A stretch of 64,000 nt of DNA from Podocnemis expansa (lineage: Eukaryota; Chordata; Testudines; Podocnemididae): NCBI GenBank assembly GCA_007922195.1, contig ML682037.1, positions 13,340,366 through 13,404,365 of the forward strand, read 5' to 3'. Below, piece by piece: positions 47,380-57,800 of this stretch (the first letter of the stretch is position 1; each line of letters starts with the position of its first letter). The translations under genes were made by a program, and so were the position numbers. Below the pieces are notes generated by a model. It saw nothing but the letters and a program-made list of their open reading frames with translations. It made no database searches and was not told where the DNA came from.

Positions 47380-47472
47380 ATATAAATCCATCCTGAGCTG
47401 TAATCTTTATAATGGGTCAAACCAAAAGCTGAGACTTGGAATATTTTAAATACAGATACACATTTTTCACCT

Positions 47473-47635
47473 AGCCAAGTTCCAAAAGGGCAGCCACGTT
47501 AGTGAAGTAAAGCAAAAAAAAACCAAGAAATCTTGTGTTCTCCCTCTTCAAAGTGTCTGAGGAAGTGGGATATTCTCCCACGAAAGCACATGTGATAAAT
47601 AAATCTGTTAGTCTTTAAGTGCCACAAGACTCCTT
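47473..47635 (+). mobile_element. Penelope-like short retroelement with clean 13-bp duplication
   Basis: Flanked by a perfect 13-bp target duplication ACATTTTTCACCT at 47460-47472 and 47636-47648. The left part is an inverted copy of the family tail (GGGCAGCCACGTTAGT), and the rest is sense. The core is intact in pattern: CTGAGGA, a six-base stem GTGGGA/TCCCAC, then GAAA. It ends AAGACTCCTT. The inverted 5' segment and the length of the duplication suggest retrotransposition by a Penelope-like element rather than a DNA transposon. Confidence 0.75.
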
Positions 47636-47648
47636 ACATTTTTCACCT

Positions 47649-49554
47649 GTACCCACATCTCAAGTTTAGGTTCAGTTCAGCAAAGCATAGGAACATGGAC
47701 ATTTGTCAAAGTCAAAAGGACTACCAAATCCTCATGAGTTTTGCTAGGAGCGCCCTATTATCTTACCATGTCTCTTAGAGCACCTATTGTCTTACTGTAA
47801 CCCATCCACAATAAAGAGGTGCTTGAACTCCCAGAAGGGTCAGTCTTTTCTTAGGCACAGTGTGCGCCCCTTAGTCCTGTCATTTCTTGAAAGAGTTCAT
47901 ATCCTTCCCTCTAGGAACTAGGCACCATGTAGAAGTAGCAGGATCCCTCAGCCTCCCTTTGCAGAGAGAAATGTCCCTTACCTCTAGCTGTGACTGTGCA
48001 AGGAACCCCAGAGACAGTGTAGGGCTCTAAGCCACCTAGAGTCAAGATTCTTCTCTTTCATCAGCTCTGTCTTTCTGTTTGTATGCTCTGTCCCTCTTAG
48101 AGGATTGATCCACTTAATGCATTATTTCTCTCTCTCGTTAGAATCTTTGTTTCTGAGTAGGAGGTTTCTAGCTAGCTCTGTGGTTTCATACTTCTTCCTC
48201 TGGGCTCTCATTCTGTCTTGGGATTTATCTAACTTTTCTCTCTCTGGGTGTTGAACTAGCTGTTCAACTCGTGGTGAAATCTCTCTTCCTGCTTTTCTTT
48301 CTTTTAGGAAGCTATATCTACATCTGGCTCAACTGAACAAATGAATCATGATTCATAATGTATCCCACAAATTAAATCCTTTTTCTGTTTAAAGGAAATC
48401 CAAAATCTCTTCCTCATATTATGTTTAAGGAGTCAATAGCTATTTTTGTGGCATTCTTTTAAACTTCTGTGGCTTCTCATGAATAGTTCTCAGGGAGATT
48501 CTGCTCCCCAAAGTCCAGTATGACTGGTCGGACAAGTGGAGCAGTATGAGCTCTGTTTCCTGGGGAGAAGGGACTGCAAACCATATAAATATGAATGGAA
48601 AGTCTGGTTTCTATTAACATCTATTCCAGTGGCACCCAATTTCACAAATTGCTGTGAAAAATGATTAGGAAAAAGGCACAAAAACAGCCACAACAAATAC
48701 ACATAGGGTCATAGTCTTGTATCCTGACCTCAAAGAACAGCAGCTTGCCCCATGAGTGATCTCGTTAACAGTGGACATCAGAAGCTGTGCAGCTCTTGCT
48801 TATTGTTACTATCTGACTCTCCCCATAGATACACATCTGTGGCTTGTCATAGGTACCCATTTACCTTCTGTAGCTATCTACAGCCACATGTATCTTTGTA
48901 TCCTTCATCACAGGTGCCCACCTTGCTTCTTCTCTAATGCACCCATGACTACGGTGTCAGAGTGCCAGTCCTGGTGTTATATCTCCCTACCCTTCAGAAG
49001 CTAACAAGAGATGGAGATTGTGGGTAATGAGTTGCATTCAGAGATTTATTTCTATTTGGATGTTGGAGTCCTTCGTCTTTGGGAAAGGCTTTGCAGATGA
49101 AGACATTTTGGGCAGCTTGCTATTTAAAAATGTGGAGGTGGGGATCTGACAGGGTTGGCAGAAGCTCACAGAGAGACAGGAAGTGCCTGTTACTATATAA
49201 AACCTGTAGTAGAGTTAGAGCAGCTAGGATTCCAAATAATCTGGCTTCTTTCAAAGGAGCCGTTTATCTATTAGCCAGCTCAAATTTGTCCTGAAGAGAG
49301 GACCATTTACAATTCAAGGGGTGCTCAGAGGGCTTTTAAAATATTGGCTGGAAAATAAAAATCTTGGAGTCCTAAGGAAAGCAAGGAGATTTAATGAAAA
49401 GAGATGGGGATACTGCACAGCAGGGACTGGAGGAAATATGCAGAAAGGAGCATGGGATGCTGAAAGGTGCAGAAAGGGGAATACTTGATTCCCTGTCCTC
49501 CCAAGGGTCTGACTTGAAAAAGTGGCACATCAAGCCATCTGAAATACTAGTTTC
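47649..49554. other. Non-coding stretch, no gene recognised
   Basis: No exon or transposon termini recognised. Short chance open frames only. Confidence 0.4.
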
Positions 49555-49565
49555 TAGATCCAAAC

Positions 49566-49740
49566 CAAAAGGGTAGCCGTGTTAGCCTAATTCATCAAAA
49601 CAAACAAGGAGTCCTGTGGCACTTTTAAAGACTAACAAATTTATTTATCGCATGAGCTTTCATGGGAGAAAATCCCACTTCATCAAACACTTGAAGATGG
49701 GGAATTTACAGATTGACAATTTATGAGTTCCTTGTTTGTT
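49566..49740 (-). mobile_element. Penelope-like short retroelement, nearly full length
   Basis: Flanked by a perfect 11-bp target duplication TAGATCCAAAC at 49555-49565 and 49741-49751. On the minus strand it runs from an inverted 5' stub (AAACAAACAAGGAACTC) through TTGATGA (one change from CTGATGA), GTGGGATTTTCTCCCA, TGAAAGCTC, GTTAGTCTTTAA, CCACAGGACTCCTTG and the tail GCTAACACGGCTACCC. It is the longest copy in the window. Confidence 0.75.
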
Positions 49741-49751
49741 TAGATCCAAAC

Positions 49752-50404
49752 TGAGGAGCAAGCAGACCAGGACTGTTGAATTCCTGGCCCACAGCTCTCT
49801 CTCAGGTTTTATAACTTCTTAAAGAGAGGAGAGCTTGGAACATTACTTGCTTTCTGCTGCTGTTATGCGAAGCCTGAAAGAGAAATAGCTCTCTGAGCCA
49901 GGAGGACTCCTTAACCCTGCTTTCAAAATACTTTTTAAAAACTACAAAACTGGGGGGAGAAGAAAGAGGCATCAATCCTGGAAGCCAATTAGAAAACAGG
50001 GAAAATAAACACAGGGTCTGATTCTCCACTGCCTTAGAGACTATGCGTGTTTTGAGCCTTTCATAGATACAAATTTTCTATCTGCATCTGATCCCCAAAA
50101 ATGGCCCATGGAAATCAAATAGATACCATGGATTTTCAGGGTTCTATTCATATTCATTAGAGCTGTGCCAGTGACACTGGTATCTGTTTATTCCCACCCC
50201 ACCCCATGCAGGTGTGAATTATAGCATGACTTGCAGGGCCAAGTGGGACTAAAGTGCTTAGTGTGTTCTCGGCTCTCAGTGGAGACAATAGGAGTTGAGT
50301 GCACTGAGTGTCATACAGGATCAGGCCCTACACTGGGACTGACATAGCATAAACTGTCAAGTGACCACAACCCAAAGTTCCTATTTTAAATAAATGTCCC
50401 TGGT
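49752..50404. other. Non-coding, old repeat fragments
   Basis: TCTGATTCTCCACTGCC near 50018 and ATCAGGCCCTA near 50320 are the end phrases of the GTGTAAATCAG-type repeat and may mark one old copy. No gene. Confidence 0.35.
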
Positions 50405-51334
50405 TTCATAGAGTTTGAGAATCTGGAAGGGACCGTGCGAGATCAAGTCCAGTCCCCTGCACTCATGGCAGCACCAAATACACTCTTAACTGATCCCTGA
50501 CAGGTGCTTGTCTAACCTGCTCTTAAAGGCTGCCAATGATGGAGATTCCACAACCTGCCTAGGCAACTTGTTCCAGTGGTTACATTAATCACCCTGACAG
50601 TTAGAAATATATTTTCTACTTTCTAAATCTCCTTTGCTGTAATTTAAGCCTATTGATTGCTTCTTGTCCTATTATCAGAAGTTAAGGAGAATAATTTTTC
50701 TCCCTCCTTCTTGTAAGACCATTTTAGGTACATGAAAAATGTTACCATTTCCCCTCTCAGTCTCCTCTTTTCCAACCTAAACAAATCCAGTTTTCTCAAT
50801 CTTTCCTGGTGAGTCAAGCATTTGCGACCTTTAATCATTTTTCTGGACTTTGTCTGTCTTGCCCACATGTTTCCTGAAATGAGATGCCCAGAACTGGACA
50901 CACTACTCTTAGTTGAGGCCTAATCAGCACTGAGTACAGAGGAAGAATTACTTCTCAAGTTTTTCTTACAGTACTACTATTTATACGTCCCAGAATGGTT
51001 TTTTTTGCTTTTTTTACACCAGTATTACACTGTTGACATGTATTTAGTTTGGGGTCCAGCCCAGATCCCTTTCCACAATACTCCTTCCTAGGTAGTCATT
51101 GCCCATTTTGTATGTGTTCAATGGATTGTTCTTTCCTAAGTGGAGTATTTTGCACTTACCTTTACTGAATTTCATTCTGTTTACCACAAACCATTTCAAC
51201 AATTTGTCCAAATTATTTTGAATTGTTATCCTATCTTCCCAAGACTTGCAGCCCCTCCTAGCTTGGTATCATCTGCAGACTTTGTAAGAGTACTCTCTAA
51301 GCCATCATCTAAATCTCTATGACATCATCTAAAT

Positions 51335-51544
51335 CAGGGGTCTCAAACTCAAATCACTACGAGGGCCACATGAGGACTAGCGCAGGGCTGCAGGACGAAT
51401 AGCATGTTAGCCCAAGGGCCACACCACTGAAACCTTTTCATACAATGATATTGCAAATATCGGTAATGATAGTGTCATTGTGGGCTGCAGGAAATAGCTT
51501 TAGGGGCCACATGAGGCCCGCAGGCTGCGTGTTTGAGACCCCTG
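51335..51544 (+). mobile_element. hAT-type MITE of the 'GTCTCAAACTCAAATCA' family, inside CR1
   Basis: The ends CAGGGGTCTCAAAC and GTTTGAGACCCCTG are perfect inverse copies over 14 bases. Flanked by a perfect 8-bp target duplication ATCTAAAT at 51327-51334 and 51545-51552. The CR1 sequence reads continuously once one copy of the duplication is removed. Best-preserved member in the window. Confidence 0.9.
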
Positions 51545-51621
51545 ATCTAAATCATTGATGAAAATATTGAACAGAACTGGACCCAGAACTGATCCCTGGT
51601 ACCCTGCTTGTTAGTCCCTTC

Positions 51622-52063
51622 AGGTATGTCTGTATTTAGAATTTAATTTGAATTAATGATTAATTCAAATTAAATTAAGGCATGGCTACACTAGCTTTCA
51701 TTAATTCGAACTAAGGAATTCCTTAGTTCAAATTAATGAAAGCTTACTTCAAAGTTAGAAAACCTAGCTTAACTTCGAAGTTACAGTTAATTCGAAGTTA
51801 TAACTTTGAATTAACCCAATGTAGCCATGTTAATTCGAACTTTTAGTTCAGATGAGCCATGGCTTGATTTTTCGCTATGCAATAGCACCCCCTACCTAAT
51901 TTGAACTAGCCAGTCCTGTGCATGGACATGCTAGTTTGAATTAGGGTTTCCGTGTGGCCATGTTAGTTTCAATTCCCTTAATTTGAACCAATCATTATTA
52001 GAGTGAATTAATTAGTTCAAATTAAGTTAATTCGAACTAACCTTCTAGGTGTGGACATAGCCT
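51622..52063. mobile_element. Palindrome-rich MITE inside CR1
   Basis: The ends AGGTATGTCTG and, in reverse complement, AGGCTATGTCC are diverged inverted termini. The flanking CR1 phrase (CCCTTCCAGCACG) is restored when the insert is removed with a 2-5 base duplicated stretch of TTC/CCTTC. The interior is full of TTAATTCGAA-type strings. It includes a 52-bp palindrome at 51693-51744 with a single mismatch. Non-coding. Superfamily not assigned. Confidence 0.7.
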
Positions 52064-52334
52064 TCCAGCACGACTGTGAACCTTTGATAACTTCTGTCTA
52101 GGAGCAGTTATCCAACCAGTTAAAGCACCCATCTTACAGTAGCCTCATTCAGGTTGTACTTCTCTCGTTTATTTATGAGAAGGTGATGCAAGACCAGACC
52201 AAAAGGTTTACTGAAGTCTAGATATACAACATTTACTACTTCCACTCTATCCACAAGGCTAGTTCCTCTGTCATAGAAAGCTATCAGGTTGGTTTTACAC
52301 AATTTGTTCTTTACAAATCCATGCTGGCTTTCTG

Positions 52335-52877
52335 TGATAGAGACCCCAGAAAAGCCTCTTGGATCCCCTCTGTCCACAGCCAGTCAGGACTCTGCTACGG
52401 TGGAGTCTCCTCCCATCCAGCACCTGGGTCTCCACGCTCCGTGCAACCAGCTCCCAACTCCAGGCTCAGAAGGTCTGATCCTTGCTCTGTCCGGTCTCCC
52501 TGGGAGGGGATTTCCTCCTTCCAGGAGGGTCCCAGCCGTCCCAATCAGCAGCGACTCTCAGCCAGTGTGGCAATCAGAGGGTTTATTAGCAAACCAGTTC
52601 CTACAGCAGCAAGGACAGTTGGTATCAGCATCATCAGAACAACCAGAAGTGAAACCCCCAGGGGATTAGGGCTACACCCCAGAGCAGGGTCCTGTCTCTT
52701 GGACCCTCCGTTTCCCCTCTACCCTCCTTCCCCTTGGTCCTTTGTTCCCCTCCTCACTCTGCCCACCTCTCCGCCCCCTGGTCCGACCAGCTGAATCCAG
52801 TGTGACCAGCAGGGGGTCCCAGGTAGAGGCTCCCTAAACACTACCCCCCTACCCCGTAGTGGCTCTACCTCATATCA
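52335..52877 (-). mobile_element. Possible solo LTR, minus strand
   Basis: A GC-richer block with TGATAG at its left and TATCA at its right. On the minus strand it contains an AATAAA signal at 52582-52587 and starts TGATATGAGGTAGAG. It abuts the CR1 remnant at 52334 with no resumption of CR1 seen. No 5-bp target duplication was found and no internal retroviral genes are present. This is a tentative call; it may instead be an unrelated repeat. Confidence 0.25.
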
Positions 52878-53844
52878 CCCACCTGTGTCCCATCACCCAA
52901 ATAGAAAAGAAAGAGGGTCAACACCTGTGTCTTCCCTTATAACCTAGCAGAGGGTTCCCACTTCTCCACACTCTCTCTTAATGCCTTAGTCTCTTCTCTG
53001 TGTTTGCTAAATGTTTCATCTCACCCAGTGCCCTTTCTTTACAGTACGTTAATGGCACCTTCACTCACAAGGTTTTCTGCAGAAAGGAGACTAAGCTCTT
53101 TGGGACTGGGATCTTGTCTTATTTAATGACTTGAAAGCAGCAGGCCTAGCTACTGTGCTGCATAAATGAATAGCAGAAGTGATGTGGGGTAGTGATGTTG
53201 ACTGGTGATGTTTTGCTTTGTGCAGTTTGGGTTATGGCAGTGTTGGGTGATGCCAGTGTTAAGAGATGGTGGTTCATGTTGAACACTGACAGTGGGTGGC
53301 TGTTGGTATTCAGTAGAGACAATGGGTGCTGGATTTTAACGGTGCGGGGGGGGTGCCTTTTCCAAATATCTTGAAACCACAGTGCTATTATCCAAAAATA
53401 GGGTCACCCTCCACAACATCTGTAAGTTACACTGGACTTTGTTGCAGTTATTGAGGTTAGTTATTATTCAGATGACTAAGGCTGCACTGAAATAAATAGT
53501 ATTGGGCTTTATCACATGCTTCACCAGTTGGGGAGAAGACAAACAGTAGCATCAAACTTATTTTTTCAACCCTACTGTAATTGGTTTTATGAATCTGTTT
53601 CCAGCTGGGTGGTGGTTGTGTTTTCCTCTAAAGCATTAAATATTATCTGTCAAAAAAAGGGTTTCCTGCACAGACCCACTGGGTGCTGTTAAATCCCACC
53701 CCACATTATTTATGCTGTTTGCTTGTCTTTCCCAAATGCCATTTCAACACCTCCCACCTCCACATGGTGGAATTCACTAACAGAGTTCTGCAGCCTGACT
53801 GAAAACTCAAGTTAAAAATTCAGAAAATTCATTTTGGTATTAAA

Positions 53845-54034
53845 GGATCTGATTTTCCTTTCACTCACATTTGTGTAAATCCAGAGGCACTCCAGTGACA
53901 TCAATGGGGCACAATGATGTAAGTGTAAGGAGAATCAGCCCTCACTGTGGGGCAGATCCCCCCCCCCATGGAAATCAAGTTAACACTGACTTCAGTACAG
54001 TTATTCTGATTTAGAGCAGCGGATGATCTGACAC
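53845..54034. repeat. Old interspersed repeat, two tandem fragments (GTGTAAATCAG family)
   Basis: The first fragment has GGATCTGATTTTCCTTTCAC, TTGTGTAAATCC and GGAGAATCAGCCC. The second begins GGGGCAGATC and includes GTTATTCTGATTTAGAGC. They look like two adjoining or partly duplicated copies. Confidence 0.4.
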
Positions 54035-55837
54035 TATTTTAATCAAGCTGTGTACAAATATCCCCATCTGAACACTGGTAATTGCTTCAGATTCCTGTGA
54101 ACAAGACTGTTTTTAATTCTGTGCTGTTGTCTATTTTCATTCCACCTCTCTTCTTTCCCTTCCAATTACATACGCAAATAGTAAAACACCTGCATAAGTG
54201 ATGAGATAACTCAACAGAGATCAAAGGCTCTTTGTTGTCTTTGTGAAGTTTGAGCAAATGAGTTTATCAGAGGTACCCCAGGACCTGATTTACCACAGCC
54301 TGACATCACAGGGAGACATTTCTACCTCTGCGAAGGGAGTGGAGGATGTTGTCACAGGATGAGCAAGCAGGGAATTCTGACTTGGTAAATGATCATAAGA
54401 TCCAAGGGTGGGAAGACTCAAGACTCAGCAGTTAAGAGAATCCAGGCCAGCAACAACTTGCTTTAGTAGGAACATGCTCTTTTTACATAACGAGGAACAG
54501 ACCAACTTTAGTTCAAACAGCTGCTGTCACATTAATCCTGATTTCATAAGTGTTGGGCATATGAATTCTTTGCTCCTAGCCCAGTCTTACATGTTGGCAT
54601 GAAGAGAACTCCCTTCACCAACCTTTCTCACCCACTTTCCTCACCTGTTCAAGGGAGCTGCATCAGTCTATTGTGTCAGGGGAACATTTGCACCCATTGG
54701 ATAAGGGGCTGGATTTGACCACAAATGCTGTGTTTTGACTCCTGATCCTACAGTCCTTATGTGGATGAATTGTTCATACATAAGATCCCATTGAGGTTTC
54801 TAGCTTCAGGCTACCTCACTGTCCTGCAGCCGATGTTTCAGTGATGGGCAGGTGCATGGCTCAAAGAGTTCAACACCACAAGAAGGTGTTGGTCCCTGCA
54901 GCCATATGGTGTTTTCCACAGCTGAGGTCTTTGTCTATCTCTCTTCACAGAAAGCTAAGTTCAGAGAAGGTGGCTCCTGCTGGAAAGCCAGGATTAAAAA
55001 TTCACATTTTGCATTGATTAGAAGATGTAAAAATTACTAATTATGACCCAGAGCTCTGTATGTCAGTGGTAGCATTTCTACAATAAACGAGTCTCTGCTG
55101 GGAAAAGCCTGGAACTGACAGAAAAAGACTCCGCTTTAATGAACCAGGGAATTGCACCCACACAAGTATGTATATTTGGTGAGCTAAGTACGTTTGGGGT
55201 ATCTGGGTTGTGTGGCTGTTGTGAACTGTGCATGTGCGCACACATGCACGTGTACATGCTGTGAAGTTTTAAGTGGACTGTAGATGAAGGTGTCTTTGCT
55301 GTACTGTAGTTAGGTGGGAGGTTGCTGTGTGTTGACATGTATGTGGTTACGATACATGAGAAGTGTGTGAGTATGGCCCATGGACTGTATATTGTACATG
55401 ACCATGGTGACTGTGTGTGCATAAATGCATACTAAGATTTCCATGTATGAAAGAACAATAAAGTCCTTCAGTGTGACTATAGACAAAGATCATCATCTCC
55501 ACACAAGGCTGTGTGTTAATGAGTCATCTTTTCTGTTTGGATATTAAGGGCTCACTGGCATTTTCCAATAGAGTCCCTCAAAATGGCATATTTGCAAATA
55601 AAAAAATCCCTTTACAAATGAAAAATAAGGATTATTATTTGCCCTTCTGTTGTTCATAACAGTCTTTTCAGCAAGGGACAAACTGACACCACAAAAATGC
55701 CTTCAACTGATAGAAGAAAAACAGTGAGATATTTTTGTCCTTTAGTCTCATTTGTTTTTAGTCATCACAGGAATTATGTGCAACAACAATTGGTCACATA
55801 TTTTCAGACAGCTACAACTATGCTGAAAATTATATAG

Positions 55838-56040
55838 TGCTTTCCATTTTCTAAGCCCTGCACATGCGTTTGCTTATCTCCTCCCACCCCTCCCACCACC
55901 CCATGAGCTTAGTGTGCAAGTCCCATTGCTTCCACTTTACAAATAGAGAAGCTGAAGTGACTTTCCTGGGGCCCCCTGGCCACTAAGTAGGAGGACCAGG
56001 GCTGGCATTCAGGACTTGCTGAGCCCTAGCTACATATCTC
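55838..56040 (+). repeat. Old L2/L3-type repeat fragment
   Basis: GTGCTTTCCATTTTCTAAGC, TTCCACTTTACAAATAGAG and CTGAAGTGACTTTCCTGG appear in the order known for ancient amniote LINE tails. Confidence 0.4.
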
Positions 56041-56879
56041 CATTTTGGTCTGTGGTTTTTTAAAGTTAATGATGTCACTTTAGCACTCCCTTTCTCTTCT
56101 GTGAAATAGGTATGAGACTGCCAGTGAGAGAGTCCTTTAGGATTTAATCACATCTGATGAAATACACTGATCTCTAGGAGACTTGTGGTTAAAGCAGAAC
56201 TCAGAAACCTAGGTTACATTGCTAGCTTTGCTGCAGGCCTCCCAAACGTTGGGCAAATCATGTCACCGTCTGTAAATTCCCTTCATCTGTTGAGGGTGTA
56301 AACCTTTGAGTGCAAGCCTTCTCAAACAAGTGAATATTGGATGAGGCCTCAAGGTGCTCCAGCTATTAATAATCCCTGGCCCTCGTCCATCATTTATCTT
56401 ATTGCACCGTATTTGGGGGAGAGAAGCACAACTTTCAGCACTGATAATATTTAATTTGTTGGTACCTCATTTATATTGGACATTGATTAATCTATTTTTA
56501 ATTTCACATTTGTTTGTAATCAATTACATTTTCTAACTGTCCTGCATTGGCAAAGCACTGCAACTTTTGGGTCACAAATATTGCATGGAGAGGTTTAAAG
56601 CCAATTTAAAAACCTCCTAAAATAGATATTTCGTTGTAACAAATCTCAGATGGAACCTCAGATGGTCACTACATTGCATGCCATAACAACTAGGATCTTC
56701 ATTACAGCAAAAAAGAGGAAAACTCCTGTCCTACTACTCTGGACCACTATCACTTGAGCTAATAGATCATTTCTATTAGTGTTATAGGGCCTATGCAAAG
56801 AAATTCACTTTGGAAGTTTGGAATTCCAACTGTACATTTAAAATAATGGGGTCTAAATTAGCTGCTAACATTCAATAAA

Positions 56880-57800
56880 AAAAGTCCTTGAAATCATTGT
56901 GGATAGTTCTCTGAAAATATCTGCTCAACATGCAGTAGCAGTCAAAACAAAAACAAAAAAACCAGAATGTTAGCAACCATTAGGAAAGGGATAGATAAGA
57001 CAGTAAATATCATAAGGCCACTATAAACCCCTGATACACCCATATCTTGAGTACCATGTGCAGTTACAGTCACCCCATCTCTAAAACAGATAAATGGAAA
57101 AGGTACAGAGAAGGGCAACAAAAATTGTTAAGTACTTGGTATGGAGCAGCAGTCATATGAAGAGAGATTCAAAAGACTAACCCTTTGAAAAAGAGATGAT
57201 TTTGGGGGAGATCTGATAGAGGTCTATCAAATCATGGACAGTATGGAGAAAAAGAATTGGAGGGCCAATGAATGAAATGAATAGGGAGCAGGTTTAAAAC
57301 AAATGGAAGGAAGTATGATTTTACACAGCATGTGGTCAACCTGTGGAACTCGTTGCCAGGGGAAGTTGTGATGGCCAAAACTGGGTTCAAAAAAGAATTA
57401 AAAATAAGTTCCTGGAGGACAGGTTCATCAATGGCTGTAAGCCCAGATGGTCGGGCAAAAAAGCAAGGACTCTTGTGGCACTTAGTGACTAACAGATTTA
57501 TTTACTGCATGAGCTTTCGTGGGAGAATATCCCACTTCATCAGACGCTTTGAAGAGACTGCTTGTTTTTTTTGCTTTACTAGACTAACACGGCTGCCTCT
57601 TTGGAACTTGGCCAGGTGGTCAGGGACTCTTTGGCTGTCCCAAAGCATTTGATTGCCAGATGCTGGGACTTTGTGATGGGGGAGGATCAGTTGACAATTG
57701 TTCTGTTCTATTCAGTCCCTCTGAAGCACCTGGCATTGGCCTCTGCCAGAAGACACAATACTGGGCTGGGTGAACCATAGGTGTGAGCCCATCTGGCCAC
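56880..57800 (+). mobile_element. CR1/L3-type LINE fragment, + strand
   Basis: Broken frames read in the order of the LINE C-terminus: TTGAGTACCATGTGCAGTTA, AGAGAAGGGCAACAA, GAGAGATTCAAAAGACTA, then VNLWNSLPGEVVMAKTGFKK (frame at 57332) and a tail GGGTGAACCATAGGTGTGAG. A Penelope-like copy interrupts it at 57456-57611. It is 5'-truncated and dead. Confidence 0.75.
57456..57611 (-). mobile_element. Penelope-like element with intact hammerhead-like core
   Basis: The flanks CCAGATGGTCGGG (57443-57455) and CCAGGTGGTCAGG (57612-57624) match at 11 of 13, a decayed target duplication. On the minus strand the core is exact: CTGATGA (57537-57543), stem GTGGGA/TCCCAC, then GAAA (57515-57518). Its 5' end is an inverted tail (GGCAGCCGTGTTAGTCTAG), as in the 47473 copy. 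It is inserted in the CR1 remnant and so is younger than it. Confidence 0.75.

Larger units (their letters stand above)
50405..52334 (-). mobile_element. CR1 LINE, 3' part with RT remnant, minus strand
   Basis: The 3' end lies at the left (TCATAGAGTTTGAGAATCTG, then GAAGGGACCGTGCGAGATCA), the usual CR1 end wording. At the right, minus-strand translation gives SQHGFVKNKLCKTNLIAFYD, VVNVVYLDFSKPF and KYNLNEATVRWVL. This is the CR1 reverse transcriptase segment around the LDFSKAFD region, with the AFD motif now PFG. It is interrupted by a hAT MITE (51335-51544) and a palindromic MITE (51622-52063). Dead and 5'-truncated. Confidence 0.8.
52878..56879. other. Non-coding stretch, no gene recognised
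   Basis: Holds repeat fragments annotated separately and a GT/CA-rich patch at about 55190-55440. No exon recognised. Confidence 0.4.

Noticed and set aside
52289..52794. Frames of 126 and 157 codons on the + strand
   Set aside because: Pro/Ser-rich translations of a GC-rich repeat-like block (possible LTR); no domain recognised.
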